Part shown: in pieces, positions 1-8,720 of the stretch
Position numbering within the stretch: position 1 is the first letter of the stretch
Layout of the letters: each line of letters opens with the position of its first letter
NCBI GenBank assembly: GCA_021208565.1
Contig: JAJOJN010000121.1
Span: 1 to 64,000, forward strand
Length of the DNA: 64,000 bases
DNA from: Nitrincola sp.
Lineage (GTDB): Bacteria; Pseudomonadota; Gammaproteobacteria; Pseudomonadales; Balneatricaceae
Direction: 5' to 3'
Notes under the pieces: model-generated
The model's input: the letters and a program-made list of their open reading frames with translations, nothing else
Told to the model about the DNA's origin: nothing
Database searches by the model: none
Made by a program: the position numbers and the translations under genes

Positions 1-499
<499 letters not shown>

Positions 500-543
500 A
501 TAACGCCGAAGGCGTTTGGTTGAACGTAACGAATTAGCAAAAG

Positions 544-580
544 AGCTAGACAGCAGAAAAGCTAGACAGCAGAAAAGCTA
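544..580 (+). repeat. Tandem 16-bp repeat in the 23S-5S spacer
   Basis: The unit AGCTAGACAGCAGAAA occurs at 544-559 and again at 560-575, followed by a partial third copy (AGCTA). It sits in the non-coding spacer between 23S and 5S. It looks like a simple local duplication in spacer DNA; no function is implied. Confidence 0.8.
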
Positions 581-709
581 AGTAGATCGATAGCTGAAAG
601 GCATCCGGTTGAAGCTTGTATTGACACAAGACAAAGGTAGGTTAACCACCTGCAAGCTAACTAACAGTAGCAAACACATCTATTTCGACAGTCCGAGTTG
701 TTCCAGTTT

Positions 710-828
710 TGTCTGGCGACCATAGAGACGTGGAACCACCTGATCCCATCCCGAACTCAGTAGTGAAACGCGTCATCGCCGATGGTAGTGTGGGGTCTCC
801 CCATGTGAGAGTAGGTCATCGCCAGGCA
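710..828 (+). rRNA. rrf: 5S ribosomal RNA
   Basis: About 119 bases with the typical 5S core (CCCATCCCGAACTCAG near 744-759). The ends pair into the terminal helix: TGTCTGGCGA at the 5' end with TCGCCAGGCA at the 3' end. It lies 210 bases after the 23S end and is followed directly by a terminator, as expected for the last gene of an rrn operon. The ends are placed from the helix and may be off by one or two bases. Confidence 0.95.
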
Positions 829-835
829 CTTAATA
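810..835 (+). repeat. Direct repeat, copy 1: 3' end of 5S plus flank
   Basis: These 26 bases cover the last part of 5S (GTAGGTCATCGCCAGGCA) and the next seven bases. They are repeated exactly at 1002-1027, 192 bases downstream. Each copy is followed within about 10 bases by its own terminator. Confidence 0.9.
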
Positions 836-843
836 TAAAAGAA

Positions 844-874
844 AGGGTCATCCAGTTGGATGGCCCTTTTTTTT
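844..874 (+). terminator. Rho-independent terminator after 5S rRNA
   Basis: A 10-bp stem (AGGGTCATCC with GGATGGCCCT) around a four-base loop, followed by seven T. It lies 15 bases after the 5S gene and should end the rrn transcript. Confidence 0.93.
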
Positions 875-1001
875 ATATGTGTATGTTGAGCTACTTGAAC
901 ATGGCCATGTGACAAAAGCGCGAAGCGCGTTGAACGTCGGAGCTAGCGACGACGGCCCCGAAGCGCAGCGCGCTGAGTGGGTGAGGGCGAAGCCCGAATA
1001 A

Positions 1002-1027
1002 AGTAGGTCATCGCCAGGCACTTAATA
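1002..1027 (+). repeat. Direct repeat, copy 2: detached 5S tail
   Basis: An exact 26-base copy of 810-835 that lacks the rest of a 5S gene in front of it. The sequence just upstream (GGGCGAAGCCCGAATAA) is not 5S. It is directly followed by a second terminator. This is either a deletion remnant of a tandem 5S gene or a duplication around an inserted stretch. Confidence 0.9.
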
Positions 1028-1033
1028 CGAAGA

Positions 1034-1065
1034 AACCCTTGTCACAACGTGGCAGGGGTTTTTTT
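1034..1065 (+). terminator. Second rho-independent terminator
   Basis: A 12-bp stem with two G-T pairs (AACCCTTGTCAC with GTGGCAGGGGTT), then a run of seven T in all. It follows the second copy of the 5S tail and would block read-through from the rrn operon into sdhE. Confidence 0.88.
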
Positions 1066-1151
1066 ATTGGCTGCCGTTCAGGGTGTTTGATTTTCATAGT
1101 AACTCAGTGTTTAATATGGGTTTTGCGGTTAATTTTACACAGGTGTATCCG

Positions 1152-1405
1152 ATGCTAACTGATGAAGATATTAGGCGTATTGCGTGGCAGTGTCGTCGTG
1201 GTATGTTAGAGCTAGATGTACTCTTAGAGCTTTCGCCAAGGAAGCTTTGCCAAGTTTAGCAGCAGAAGATCAACAGCATTTTGTTGATCTATTGGCCTGT
1301 GAAGACCAAGACCTTTTCGTCTGGTTTATGGAAAGAGAGAAACCAGAAGATCCCAACTTGCAACGGATTGTGAGAATAATACTTGATAGGGTTCAACCAC
1401 ATTGA
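1152..1405 (+). CDS. sdhE: SdhE/CptB, FAD assembly factor for succinate dehydrogenase (one frameshift)
   Basis: A small cytoplasmic protein that helps attach FAD to the flavoprotein subunits of succinate dehydrogenase and fumarate reductase. The N-terminus carries the family hallmark RRGMLELD, whose RGxxE motif contacts the flavoprotein. The second half (LLACEDQDLFVWFM) is also typical. The two halves lie in different frames: one base seems missing near 1226, where restoring it joins ELDVLL to RAFAKEAL. The corrected length is about 84 residues, normal for the family. The ATG at 1152 is chosen because the conserved N-terminus starts just after it. ygfX follows with a short overlap, the usual partner arrangement. 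Confidence 0.88.
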
Positions 1406-1814
1406 TATTGCATTAGGTGATTCAAACCTTCTGTATTGGATATTCTTATCTTTTCACCTGAGTGCTGTTTCTGCTCTGCTTATCTCAGGACTAACATTTT
1501 TAATGATGTTGGTCCTACTACTTTGTGTGTTTGTTAGTTTTCATATTTTTTTACGTGAATATCTTTTAACTAGTCAAGCTATTACCAGATTGGTTTTAGT
1601 TCCTAGTGATCATCTGTGGTCTTTTATAGACGAGAAGGGTGAAGAGATACCGATTGTGGCAATTAAGCATGCTACGGTCTTGAAATGGCTGTTGGTGATA
1701 CGCTTTTGCGATCCTTTGGGAAAATGCCATTGGCTTGTGATCCCAAAGGATTCTATCAATGCTGAATCCTTCAGGCGATTGAGCGTGGTTCTGTTATATC
1801 AGCTTCCCGAATAG
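1383..1814 (+). CDS. ygfX: YgfX/CptA-like inner-membrane protein
   Basis: A protein of about 143 residues with a long hydrophobic N-terminal hairpin (roughly residues 17-57) followed by a soluble part ending in a conserved-looking [19 protein letters not shown]. This layout and the position right after sdhE match YgfX (CptA), the membrane partner encoded beside SdhE, reported in E. coli as affecting cell division and cytoskeleton proteins. Sequence similarity in this family is weak, so the call rests mainly on topology and context. No ATG is available; the TTG at 1383 overlaps sdhE by 23 bases and has a GAGA-like ribosome site. The 3' end overlaps the opposing nadB gene by 44 bases. Confidence 0.68.
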   Translation: MIGFNHIDIALGDSNLLYWIFLSFHLSAVSALLISGLTFLMMLVLLLCVFVSFHIFLREYLLTSQAITRLVLVPSDHLWSFIDEKGEEIPIVAIKHATVLKWLLVIRFCDPLGKCHWLVIPKDSINAESFRRLSVVLLYQLPE

Positions 1815-3418
1815 CATCAGGCCAACTAAAGTTTTGCGGCGTGACTATTGTGTCGGCGGGTTCAGCACTCAAAGACGGAAAATCTTGTGTGTAATGAAGT
1901 CCCCTACTTTCACGGCGTTGCATGGCGCAAATAATAATCAGTTCGGCCACTGTAGCTAAATTTCTCAACTCAATTAAATCTCGACTGATTTTATAGTTGG
2001 AGTAATAGTCAGCAATTTCTTGTTTTAAGAGTTGAATTCGATGCATCGCACGCTCTAACCGCTTTGTAGTACGGACGATGCCCACGTAATCCCACATAAA
2101 TCGTCTTAATTCGTCCCAATTGTGTGAAATGATAACATCCTCATCAGAGTCTGTTACTTGTGATTCATCCCAGTCGGGCAATTCGTAGTCCGTGTTGATA
2201 AAGTTCGTTAGATCTTGCTCAATGATATGCGTAGCGGCAGATCGTCCATAAACTACACACTCTAGGAGCGAGTTAGAGGCTAGTCGATTAGCGCCGTGTA
2301 AGCCAGTAAAGGCGGTTTCCCCTATGGCATAAAGCCCTGGTATATCGGTACATCCATGCTGATCCGTGATAATGCCACCACAGGTATAATGAGCTGCCGG
2401 TACAACGGGTATAGGTTCTTTAGTGATGTCTATACCAAACTCAAGACATTTCTCGTAGATGGTTGGAAAATGCTCTTTAATGAACGTCGCTTCTCGATGC
2501 GAGATATCTAAGTACACACAGTCACAACCGAGACGTTTCATTTCATGGTCAATAGCTCTCGCAACGATGTCTCGAGGTGCAAGTTCTTCTCTTTCATCGA
2601 ACTTATGCATGAATCTTGATCCATCAGGAAGCAGTAAGTGTCCACCTTCTCCTCTCACGGCTTCGGTAATCAAAAAAGACTTGGCTTTCGGGTGATATAA
2701 ACAGGTTGGATGAAACTGGTTAAATTCCATGTTCGCTACACGACATCCAGCACGCCAAGCCATTGCAATCCCATCTCCTGTGGTACCGTCAATGTTACTG
2801 GTATAGAGATAAGCCTTAGAGGCACCGCCAGTGGCTAACACAACCAATGGTGCTTTAAAGGCAATCACATGACCTGAACGGTGATTTAACACATAAGCAC
2901 CAATGCAACGGTTATTGGGCATGCCCAGTTTTCGGCGTGTAATCAGATCTATGGCAATATGGTGTTCAAATATTTTGATGTTCGGGTGTTTAAGGGCATT
3001 TTTTTATTAAGGTTTCATGAACTGCACGTCCTGTCGCATCGGCGGCATGAATGATACGGCGATGCGAATGACCACCCTCACGGGTGAGATGATAACCTTG
3101 CTGATCCTGAGTAAAGGGCACTCCTTGATCAATCAACCAACGAATCGCATCCGGTCCATTTGTTATGGTGTGTTCAATCGCTTTAGGGCGACTTAACTTC
3201 GCCCCAGCTATCCAGGTATCTTGCACGTGATTCTCAAAGTGATCTTGAGGGTCAAGTACAGCAGCAATACCTCCTTGGGCTAACCAGGTTGAGCCAGCTT
3301 GCAAAGTGCTCTTACTTAATAAGGCCACACGCAGATGATCTGCAAGCTGAAGTGCTAGCGTTAGGCCAGCAGCACCACTGCCAATTACCAGTACATCAAA
3401 ATCATTTGCCTCTGTCAT
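1771..3418 (-). CDS. nadB: L-aspartate oxidase NadB (one frameshift)
   Basis: A flavoprotein that oxidises L-aspartate to iminoaspartate, the first step of de novo NAD synthesis. The N-terminus has the FAD dinucleotide-binding motif [11 protein letters not shown]. Further on are [17 protein letters not shown] and the active-site stretch FHPTCLYHP, then the [16 protein letters not shown] segment. The reading frame breaks in an A run near 2999-3005; removing one base joins HETLIK to [14 protein letters not shown] and restores about 548 residues, normal for the family. It is divergent from rpoE, as in many Gammaproteobacteria, and converges on ygfX. Confidence 0.95.
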
Positions 3419-3514
3419 TGCTTGCCCTGTTTGCTAGTCATAATTATAGTGTCCATTTGCTGAGTACCATTATGCCTTATACCTAAGTATTGTGTGTAAA
3501 AAAAATCAATTTGT

Positions 3515-3543
3515 GGAACTTCATGTCGTCACTAGAATCGAAC
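3515..3543 (+). promoter_or_regulatory. Candidate sigma-E promoter of rpoE
   Basis: GGAACTT at 3515-3521 matches the sigma-E -35 consensus. It is followed by a 16-base spacer and TCGAAC at 3538-3543, an imperfect fit to the -10 element. It lies 107 bases before the rpoE start. Autoregulation of rpoE through such a promoter is well known in related bacteria; here it is inferred from sequence only. Confidence 0.5.
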
Positions 3544-3649
3544 AAGAGTAAGTAAATTCTGCGACGCCGGTCTTGAATGACTGTTAGGGAAACCACATAC
3601 TGATTTATTATTGATTAACAGGTCCTCTTAACGTCATTAAGGATTTCAT

Positions 3650-4240
3650 GTGTCGAAAGATAGCCAAGTGAACGCTGATCAGCTTCTAGTCGAGCGTGTT
3701 CAAGCGGGAGATAAACGTGCCTTTGATCTGTTGGTGAAAAAATATCAGCACAAGATTATTGGCCTCATATCTCGCTATATATACGATCATCATGAAGCAA
3801 TGGATGTAGCGCAAGAAGCTTTTATTAAAGCCTACAGAGCACTTCCAAATTTTCGTGGTGAAAGCGCGTTTTATACTTGGTTGTATCGTATTGCTATTAA
3901 TACGGCTAAAAACCATTTGGTAGCAAGAGGTCGGCGACCTCCTGATACTGATGTAGATGCAGAAGAGGCTCAGTATTTTGAATCTGATTCTGATCTACGT
4001 GATATAGAGAACCCTGAAAATGCGCTCTATAAAGACGAGTTAGAAAGGGTGATCAATCAGGTATTGGAAAGGTTGCCAGAAGACTTACGCGTTGCCTTAA
4101 CGCTTCGAGAGTTTGAAGGGTTAAGTTACGAAGAGATAGCCAAGGTGATGGATTGTCCAGTTGGCACGGTGAGATCCCGTATCTTCAGGGCTAGGGAAGC
4201 TATAGATAATGAGATAGCACCGTTACTCAGAAATGACTGA
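3650..4240 (+). CDS. rpoE: RNA polymerase sigma factor RpoE (AlgU family)
   Basis: An ECF sigma factor for the envelope-stress response. Region 2 spans roughly residues 25-95, with the core-binding stretch DVAQEAFIKAYRALPNFRGESAFYTW here split over motifs DVAQEAFIKAYRAL and FYTWLYRIAINTAKNHL. Region 4 is near residues 130-185, with LPEDLRVALTLREFEGLSYE and the helix-turn-helix EIAKVMDCPVGTVRSRIFRA. The length of 196 residues is usual. A GTG start at 3650 with TAAGGAT just upstream fits the family N-terminus. The downstream genes encode its regulators and a target protease. Confidence 0.97.
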   Translation: MSKDSQVNADQLLVERVQAGDKRAFDLLVKKYQHKIIGLISRYIYDHHEAMDVAQEAFIKAYRALPNFRGESAFYTWLYRIAINTAKNHLVARGRRPPDTDVDAEEAQYFESDSDLRDIENPENALYKDELERVINQVLERLPEDLRVALTLREFEGLSYEEIAKVMDCPVGTVRSRIFRAREAIDNEIAPLLRND

Positions 4241-4272
4241 GACGCGCGTGAAGTAAACGCTGAGGTGACAGC

Positions 4273-5121
4273 ATGAGTGTACAAAAAGAAACTCTCTCCG
4301 CTTTGATGGATGGAGAGGCTGACGAGCTAACAGTCCGTCGTGTATTAAAAGCTTGCGAAAATGACCACGAGATAACCGATTGTTGGCATAGGTTTCATCT
4401 GGCCAGTTCGGTGATGAAGCGTGAACCTGTGACGTCTTTTGATATCAGTGATCGGGTGATGGCTGCGTTAACAGATGAGACTATTCAGTCAGAATCAAAT
4501 CAGTTAAGCGATAAAACCGTTGAGGTTTCATCTTCACCCTTTGCGGGGATGTTGAAATCTTTGGTCAGTATGGGTGTTGCTGCATCAGTGACAGCGGTAG
4601 TGATTTTAGGGCCAACTTGGTTTTCGCAAGAAGATGTTGCTGCTCCGGCTATAAATCAGCCAGCAATTGTTAATGCCCAGCCAGTGGCCTCTCATTCGTT
4701 ATTACAGCCGGTGACCTTTGGACAACCATCATTAATGACGAATTATCAGCGTTCTCTAGTAGCCGAAGAGGATATGATTAGATCTCCTCAAGGGATGCAG
4801 CGCTACATTGATCAGCATTTGTCTTTGATTGAGCGAAAGCCCTTGGAATGGGGTTTAGGCTGGTTACCAGAGGGTTATCAAAATATACGTCACGAATCCA
4901 CGCGTGCAGGGGAAGTAATGGTCTTCTCCAATGGTTTTAAAGCTTTTTCAGTTAGTGTGGAGCAATTGGGTATGCAAACCATGCCAGAAGGCGTTATTGA
5001 TGCGGGTGACTTTATTGCATTAGGTCAAGCGTCAGATGATCGATTTGTAACCGTCGTCGGTGATATGCCGATTATGGTGGCGGAACGTATTGCAGCCTCT
5101 GTGGTAAATACAGTTAGATGA
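4273..5121 (+). CDS. rseA: Anti-sigma-E protein: RseA fused to RseB C-terminal domain
   Basis: Residues 1-70 are a typical RseA/MucA sigma-E-binding domain (ETLSALMDGEADELTVRR, then FHLASSVMKREPV). A single membrane helix lies at about 99-118. The first periplasmic stretch (120-187) resembles MucA, ending in MQRYIDQHLSLI. Unlike RseA, the protein then goes on for about 95 residues that look like the C-terminal domain of RseB/MucB: GWLPEGYQNIRH, SNGFKAFSVSVE, and VVGDMPIMVAERIAASV at the end. The 282 residues exceed the usual 195-215 of RseA. No separate rseB lies between it and rseC, so the lipid-sensing N-terminal domain of RseB is absent here. The frame is intact throughout. The role is inferred to be holding RpoE at the membrane until regulated proteolysis. 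Confidence 0.85.
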   Translation: MSVQKETLSALMDGEADELTVRRVLKACENDHEITDCWHRFHLASSVMKREPVTSFDISDRVMAALTDETIQSESNQLSDKTVEVSSSPFAGMLKSLVSMGVAASVTAVVILGPTWFSQEDVAAPAINQPAIVNAQPVASHSLLQPVTFGQPSLMTNYQRSLVAEEDMIRSPQGMQRYIDQHLSLIERKPLEWGLGWLPEGYQNIRHESTRAGEVMVFSNGFKAFSVSVEQLGMQTMPEGVIDAGDFIALGQASDDRFVTVVGDMPIMVAERIAASVVNTVR

Positions 5122-5131
5122 GAGGCGATAA

Positions 5132-5568
5132 GTGCTTGAAGAGTTAGCTCAAGTTGTTGAAGTTAATGCGGGCTCTGTAGTCGTTTCATCCTCTCGTGCT
5201 AGTGCATGCCAATCCTGTCAAGCTCAGTCAAACTGCGGTCAGCGCAGCTTGGCTGAGTTGTTCGGCAAAAAATCAATTTTAGTGACAATCAGTAACCCTG
5301 ATAAGCTTGCGCTTGAGGTGGGCCAAACTGTGGTACTGGGATTGAATGAACAGGCTTTATTAAATCATCTTTAGTGATGTACATTACACCTATTTTCTTC
5401 TTAATGGTGACGACTCTCCTCGCGCATCTTATGAGCGTATCGGAAGGGGGTGTTATTCTAAGTGGTCTTTTCGGTTTATTGATCGGATTGATAGCTTCAC
5501 GGAAACTTTCGGAAAAACTCTTGTCCAATCCAGACTACACACCAAAATTATTAAAAATCGCACAATAA
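5132..5568 (+). CDS. rseC: RseC/MucC, SoxR-reducing system/sigma-E regulator (one frameshift)
   Basis: An inner-membrane protein of the rpoE operon, related to the SoxR-reducing RseC. The N-terminal part has the family's four-cysteine cluster (CQSCQAQSNCGQRS near residues 25-38). The C-terminal part has two membrane helices starting at MYITPIFFLMVTTLLAHLM and GVILSGLFGLLIGLIASRK. The two parts lie in different frames. One A seems to be missing near 5364-5366; adding it gives LLKSSLVMYITP, which matches the family. The corrected length is about 145 residues. The GTG start at 5132 follows a GAGAGG ribosome site. It lies 10 bases after rseA and 18 bases before degP. Confidence 0.87.
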
Positions 5569-5586
5569 CAGTTGAAAGGTCTAGCT

Positions 5587-7006
5587 ATGAAAAAGTACAC
5601 TGGTTATTAGCGTGCTTGTTGATGTTTTTGTTGTTCTCAATACAAGCATCGGCACAACAACTTCCCGACTTTAAAACTCTGGTTCGTGAATCATCCCCAG
5701 CGGTAGTGAATATTAGTACCGTTCAGAAAGCTCCTGAAGAGACAAGTGATCCATTCAGTCAGTTCAGAGGGCCCGGAAACGAAGATATACCAGAGATCTT
5801 TAGGCATTTTTTCCGTGGTTTTCCTGAAATTGCTCCCTCTCCACGACGTGGAAACCCTGCTCCACGCTCACTAGGTTCAGGTTTTATTATTTCGGATGAT
5901 GGTTATATTTTAACCAATCACCATGTCATAAGAGATGCTGAGCAGGTGATCGTACGTTTAAGCGATCGTCGAGAATTAGAGGCTGAAGTGATAGGTTCTG
6001 ATCCTCGCTCAGACGTAGCTTTGTTAAAAGTGGATGCAATCAACCTGCCTTACGTTAAAACAGGTAGATCTTCTGAAGTCGAGGTCGGTGAGTGGGTGCT
6101 TGCGATAGCTCTCCATTCGGATTTGATCACAGCGTGACAGCTGGGATTGTCAGTGCAACAGAACGATCTCTTGCGAATGATACTTATGTTCCATTTATTC
6201 AAACGGACGTGGCGATTAACCCCGGAAACTCGGGAGGTCCATTGTTTAACCTCAATGGTGAAGTGATAGGTATTAACTCCCAAATCTATACGCGTTCGGG
6301 CGGATTTATGGGGCTATCTTTTGCGATTCCAATTGATGTGGCCATCGAGGTTGCTGATCAGTTGCGTGATACGGGTAGCGTGTCTCGTGGTTGGTTAGGT
6401 GTGGTGATTCAAGAGGTCAGCCGTGATTTGGCTGAGTCCTTTGGATTAGAGATTCCTTCTGGTGCACTGGTGGTTAATGTGTTACCCGATAGTCCTGCCC
6501 AGTCAGCAGGTATTCGAGAAGGTGATGTGATTCTTCGCTTGAATGGTAACTCAATAGCACGCTCTTCTGAATTGCCGCACCAGGTAGGTCGAATTCGTCC
6601 TGGCGATAAAGCAGATGTTGAGGTGATGAGAGACGGTCGTTTACAAACCTTGTCCGTCACGATTGGTTTGCTACCTGATGAAGATCAGTTAGCTCAAAGA
6701 CGATCCGGTGCTGACAGTCAACCTGAAGAAACGGCATTAGGGATTCTTGTTACACCGCTAACACAAGAACACAGAGACCGCTGGAATCTAAATTCCGGTG
6801 TGCTTGTCAGTCAGGTGAATCCAGGTGCGGGTGCACAGGCTGGTCTAGTCAGTGGAGATGTGATTACGATGCTCAATGGTGAGCGAATCGAAACGGTTGA
6901 GCAGTTTTATCAAGTGGTGACTGATCTTCCTAAGGATCGTGCAGTTCCCATGCGTATTGTCAGACGCGGCAGTGCCATGTTCATTCCTCTTCGCGTCAAT
7001 CCTTAA
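5587..7006 (+). CDS. degP: Periplasmic serine protease DegP/MucD (two frameshifts)
   Basis: A HtrA-type protease and chaperone that degrades misfolded envelope proteins and dampens sigma-E signalling. A signal peptide ends in FSIQASA, giving a mature start QQLPDF. The trypsin-like domain shows the triad: His in TNHHVI, Asp in RSDVALLK, and Ser in [10 protein letters not shown]. Two PDZ domains follow, near residues 260-360 and 370-470. One base is missing in the AAAAA run of the start (5589-5593), so MKK reads correctly only after repair. A second base is missing near 6108, where [11 protein letters not shown] should read through. The corrected length is about 473 residues, matching MucD. It is the last gene of the rpoE operon. 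Confidence 0.93.
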
Positions 7007-7015
7007 TGGTTTACT

Positions 7016-7051
7016 GAAGATGAAGCAGTATATTTGTACTGCTTCATCTTC
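7016..7051. terminator. Strong hairpin after degP
   Basis: A perfect 15-bp inverted repeat (GAAGATGAAGCAGTA with TACTGCTTCATCTTC) with a 6-base loop, 9 bases after the degP stop. It lacks a T run, so it may protect the 3' end of the mRNA or act as a weak terminator. Confidence 0.6.
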
Positions 7052-7186
7052 AAATCTACCTAAACCCTTCCTATACTGATGCTTATATTGAACTAAGGTT
7101 TTTATGTTTGATATGGCTTAATGAGTAGCATCTGAAGTATGATCTGTGTTTGAAACTTGGACGATGGATAACGTTGGGTTTAATGG

Positions 7187-8581
7187 ATGACATTTCTATT
7201 TAGGTCTGCACTGCTTATTTTTTATGTATGGAGTGCTGTGGCAGTTCGCTAGCCTGTTTGAAATCAATAACATGGTCAGTGCTTTTTATCCGGCTGCTGG
7301 CGTTATTTTCTTTTTTTATTTTATCGCTTCGGTGCGATTTACATTCCATCTGCTGCAATCGCTATAATGCTTGGCGCATCACCTATCAACCCTTTTTGGG
7401 AATGGGAGATGATTGAAGTCACTATGTCAACACGTCAGTTAGTCTTCTACTCATGTCTAGGATTAGCATTAAGACGTGTTTCGAGTTTCAGCTTGCCTTT
7501 AGTGCGCTTAAATTCAGTAGCAATTTTTATTTTTGCAATCTTTATCACCACTCTTTCATCAGCACTAGCCGCGACGTGGTTGATGACACTCTATGCTGGT
7601 TTAGCTTCTGAATTAAGATTGGAAATCTTTGTATCCTTCTGGATAGGTGATCTGGGTGGTGTACTCATGTTTATAGCGACGACGAGTCTGTTTCTTGATT
7701 TTTATGAAAAGGAAAATAAATACGATGATATTTTTGAAAAAGGACTGGTTAAACCGCTAGCCTTATTGCTCGTCATTTCCTGTGCGACCACCTTATTGTT
7801 TATTGTGACAGGTTTGGAAAGTGATGTGAGTCGTTTTGGATATTTAATTCTATTGCCAGTCGCTTGGGCGGCAAGCTTTTATGGTATTCGTTTTGCGCTG
7901 TTTGCCGCGCTTTGTGTCAATATCACGGCCGTTACCCACTATATACTCTTAGGATTGACTGCATACCCCGCCATCGAGCTCCAAACACTGTTTAGTGTTA
8001 ACTTGGCGATGGCGATGCTATTGGGTGCATCGCTTGAGGAGCGTCGATTGGCTATGTTTGATGCGGCGCATGATCCTTTGACTCAGATGCTTAATCGCCG
8101 CGCCTTTTTTCAGGAGGGGCGTGCTTTATTAGAGCGCTGTAAACGACAGAATCGTAACATGGCGGTTTTGATGATCGATCTAGATCACTTCAAGCGTGTT
8201 AACGATGTCTGGGGGCATGAAGCAGGCGATCTGGTGTTGATGAAAGTAGCCGAGTGCTGTCGAAAAATATGTCGGCATACTGATATTCAGGGTCGTATTG
8301 GTGGTGAAGAGTTTGTTTTGCTGCTTGATGATGCGGATCCCCAGCAGGCTTATGCGGTTGCTGAACGCCTGCGTCTAGCCGTTGAGGAAGTGTTGATTCC
8401 AGGTTCTAGTGAGTATATCTCAACCAGTATTGGTATGAGTCATTTATTGGAGGCTGAAGATGACTTAGAAGAACTACTTCGTCAGGCCGATCTGGCACTT
8501 TATCAAGCTAAAACGGCAGGTCGAAATCGTTGTCGTAGCACTGCCTTAAGTCCTATGCCAGTTGAAATTGCGCTGACCTAA
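7187..8581 (+). CDS. Membrane diguanylate cyclase, MASE1-like sensor plus GGDEF (two frameshifts)
   Basis: The C-terminal 170 residues are a GGDEF domain that makes c-di-GMP from two GTP. The active site reads GGEEF, and a product-inhibition site (RHTD) sits five residues before it, so both catalysis and feedback inhibition look intact. DHFKRVNDVWGHEAGD is the usual GTP-binding stretch. The N-terminal half has about eight hydrophobic segments with FYPAAGV near the start, as in MASE1 sensor domains. The frame breaks near 7243 (one extra base or two missing) and again in a seven-T run near 7309-7318 (one base missing). The start at ATG 7187 is uncertain. It stands alone between two operons; the ligand is unknown. 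Confidence 0.82.
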
Positions 8582-8720
8582 CTCAAAAAATAGCACAACT
8601 TCACACCTTCCATCGCCAACTTACGTTCATACAGGTACAATACTCCTCAATTAAGACTTTTTACCTAGCACAGCTGTTTTTCTGTTGCACAAGGTATGCG
8701 CCTACTTTGGATTTTAATGA

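Larger units (their letters stand above)
829..1151. other. Non-coding interval after 5S, with a repeated 5S tail
   Basis: No gene is supported here. The interval holds the first terminator (844-874), a GC-rich stretch with short inverted motifs such as GCGCGAAGCGCG (about 917-928) and GCGCAGCGCGC, a second copy of the last bases of 5S plus flank (1002-1027), and a second terminator (1034-1065). The rest is the AT-rich leader of sdhE. It could be the remnant of a second 5S copy or a small insertion that duplicated its target. Confidence 0.7.

Noticed and set aside
709..912. Possible 67-residue protein across the 5S gene and its terminator
   Set aside because: It is simply the translation of 5S rRNA and a terminator; no protein family resemblance.
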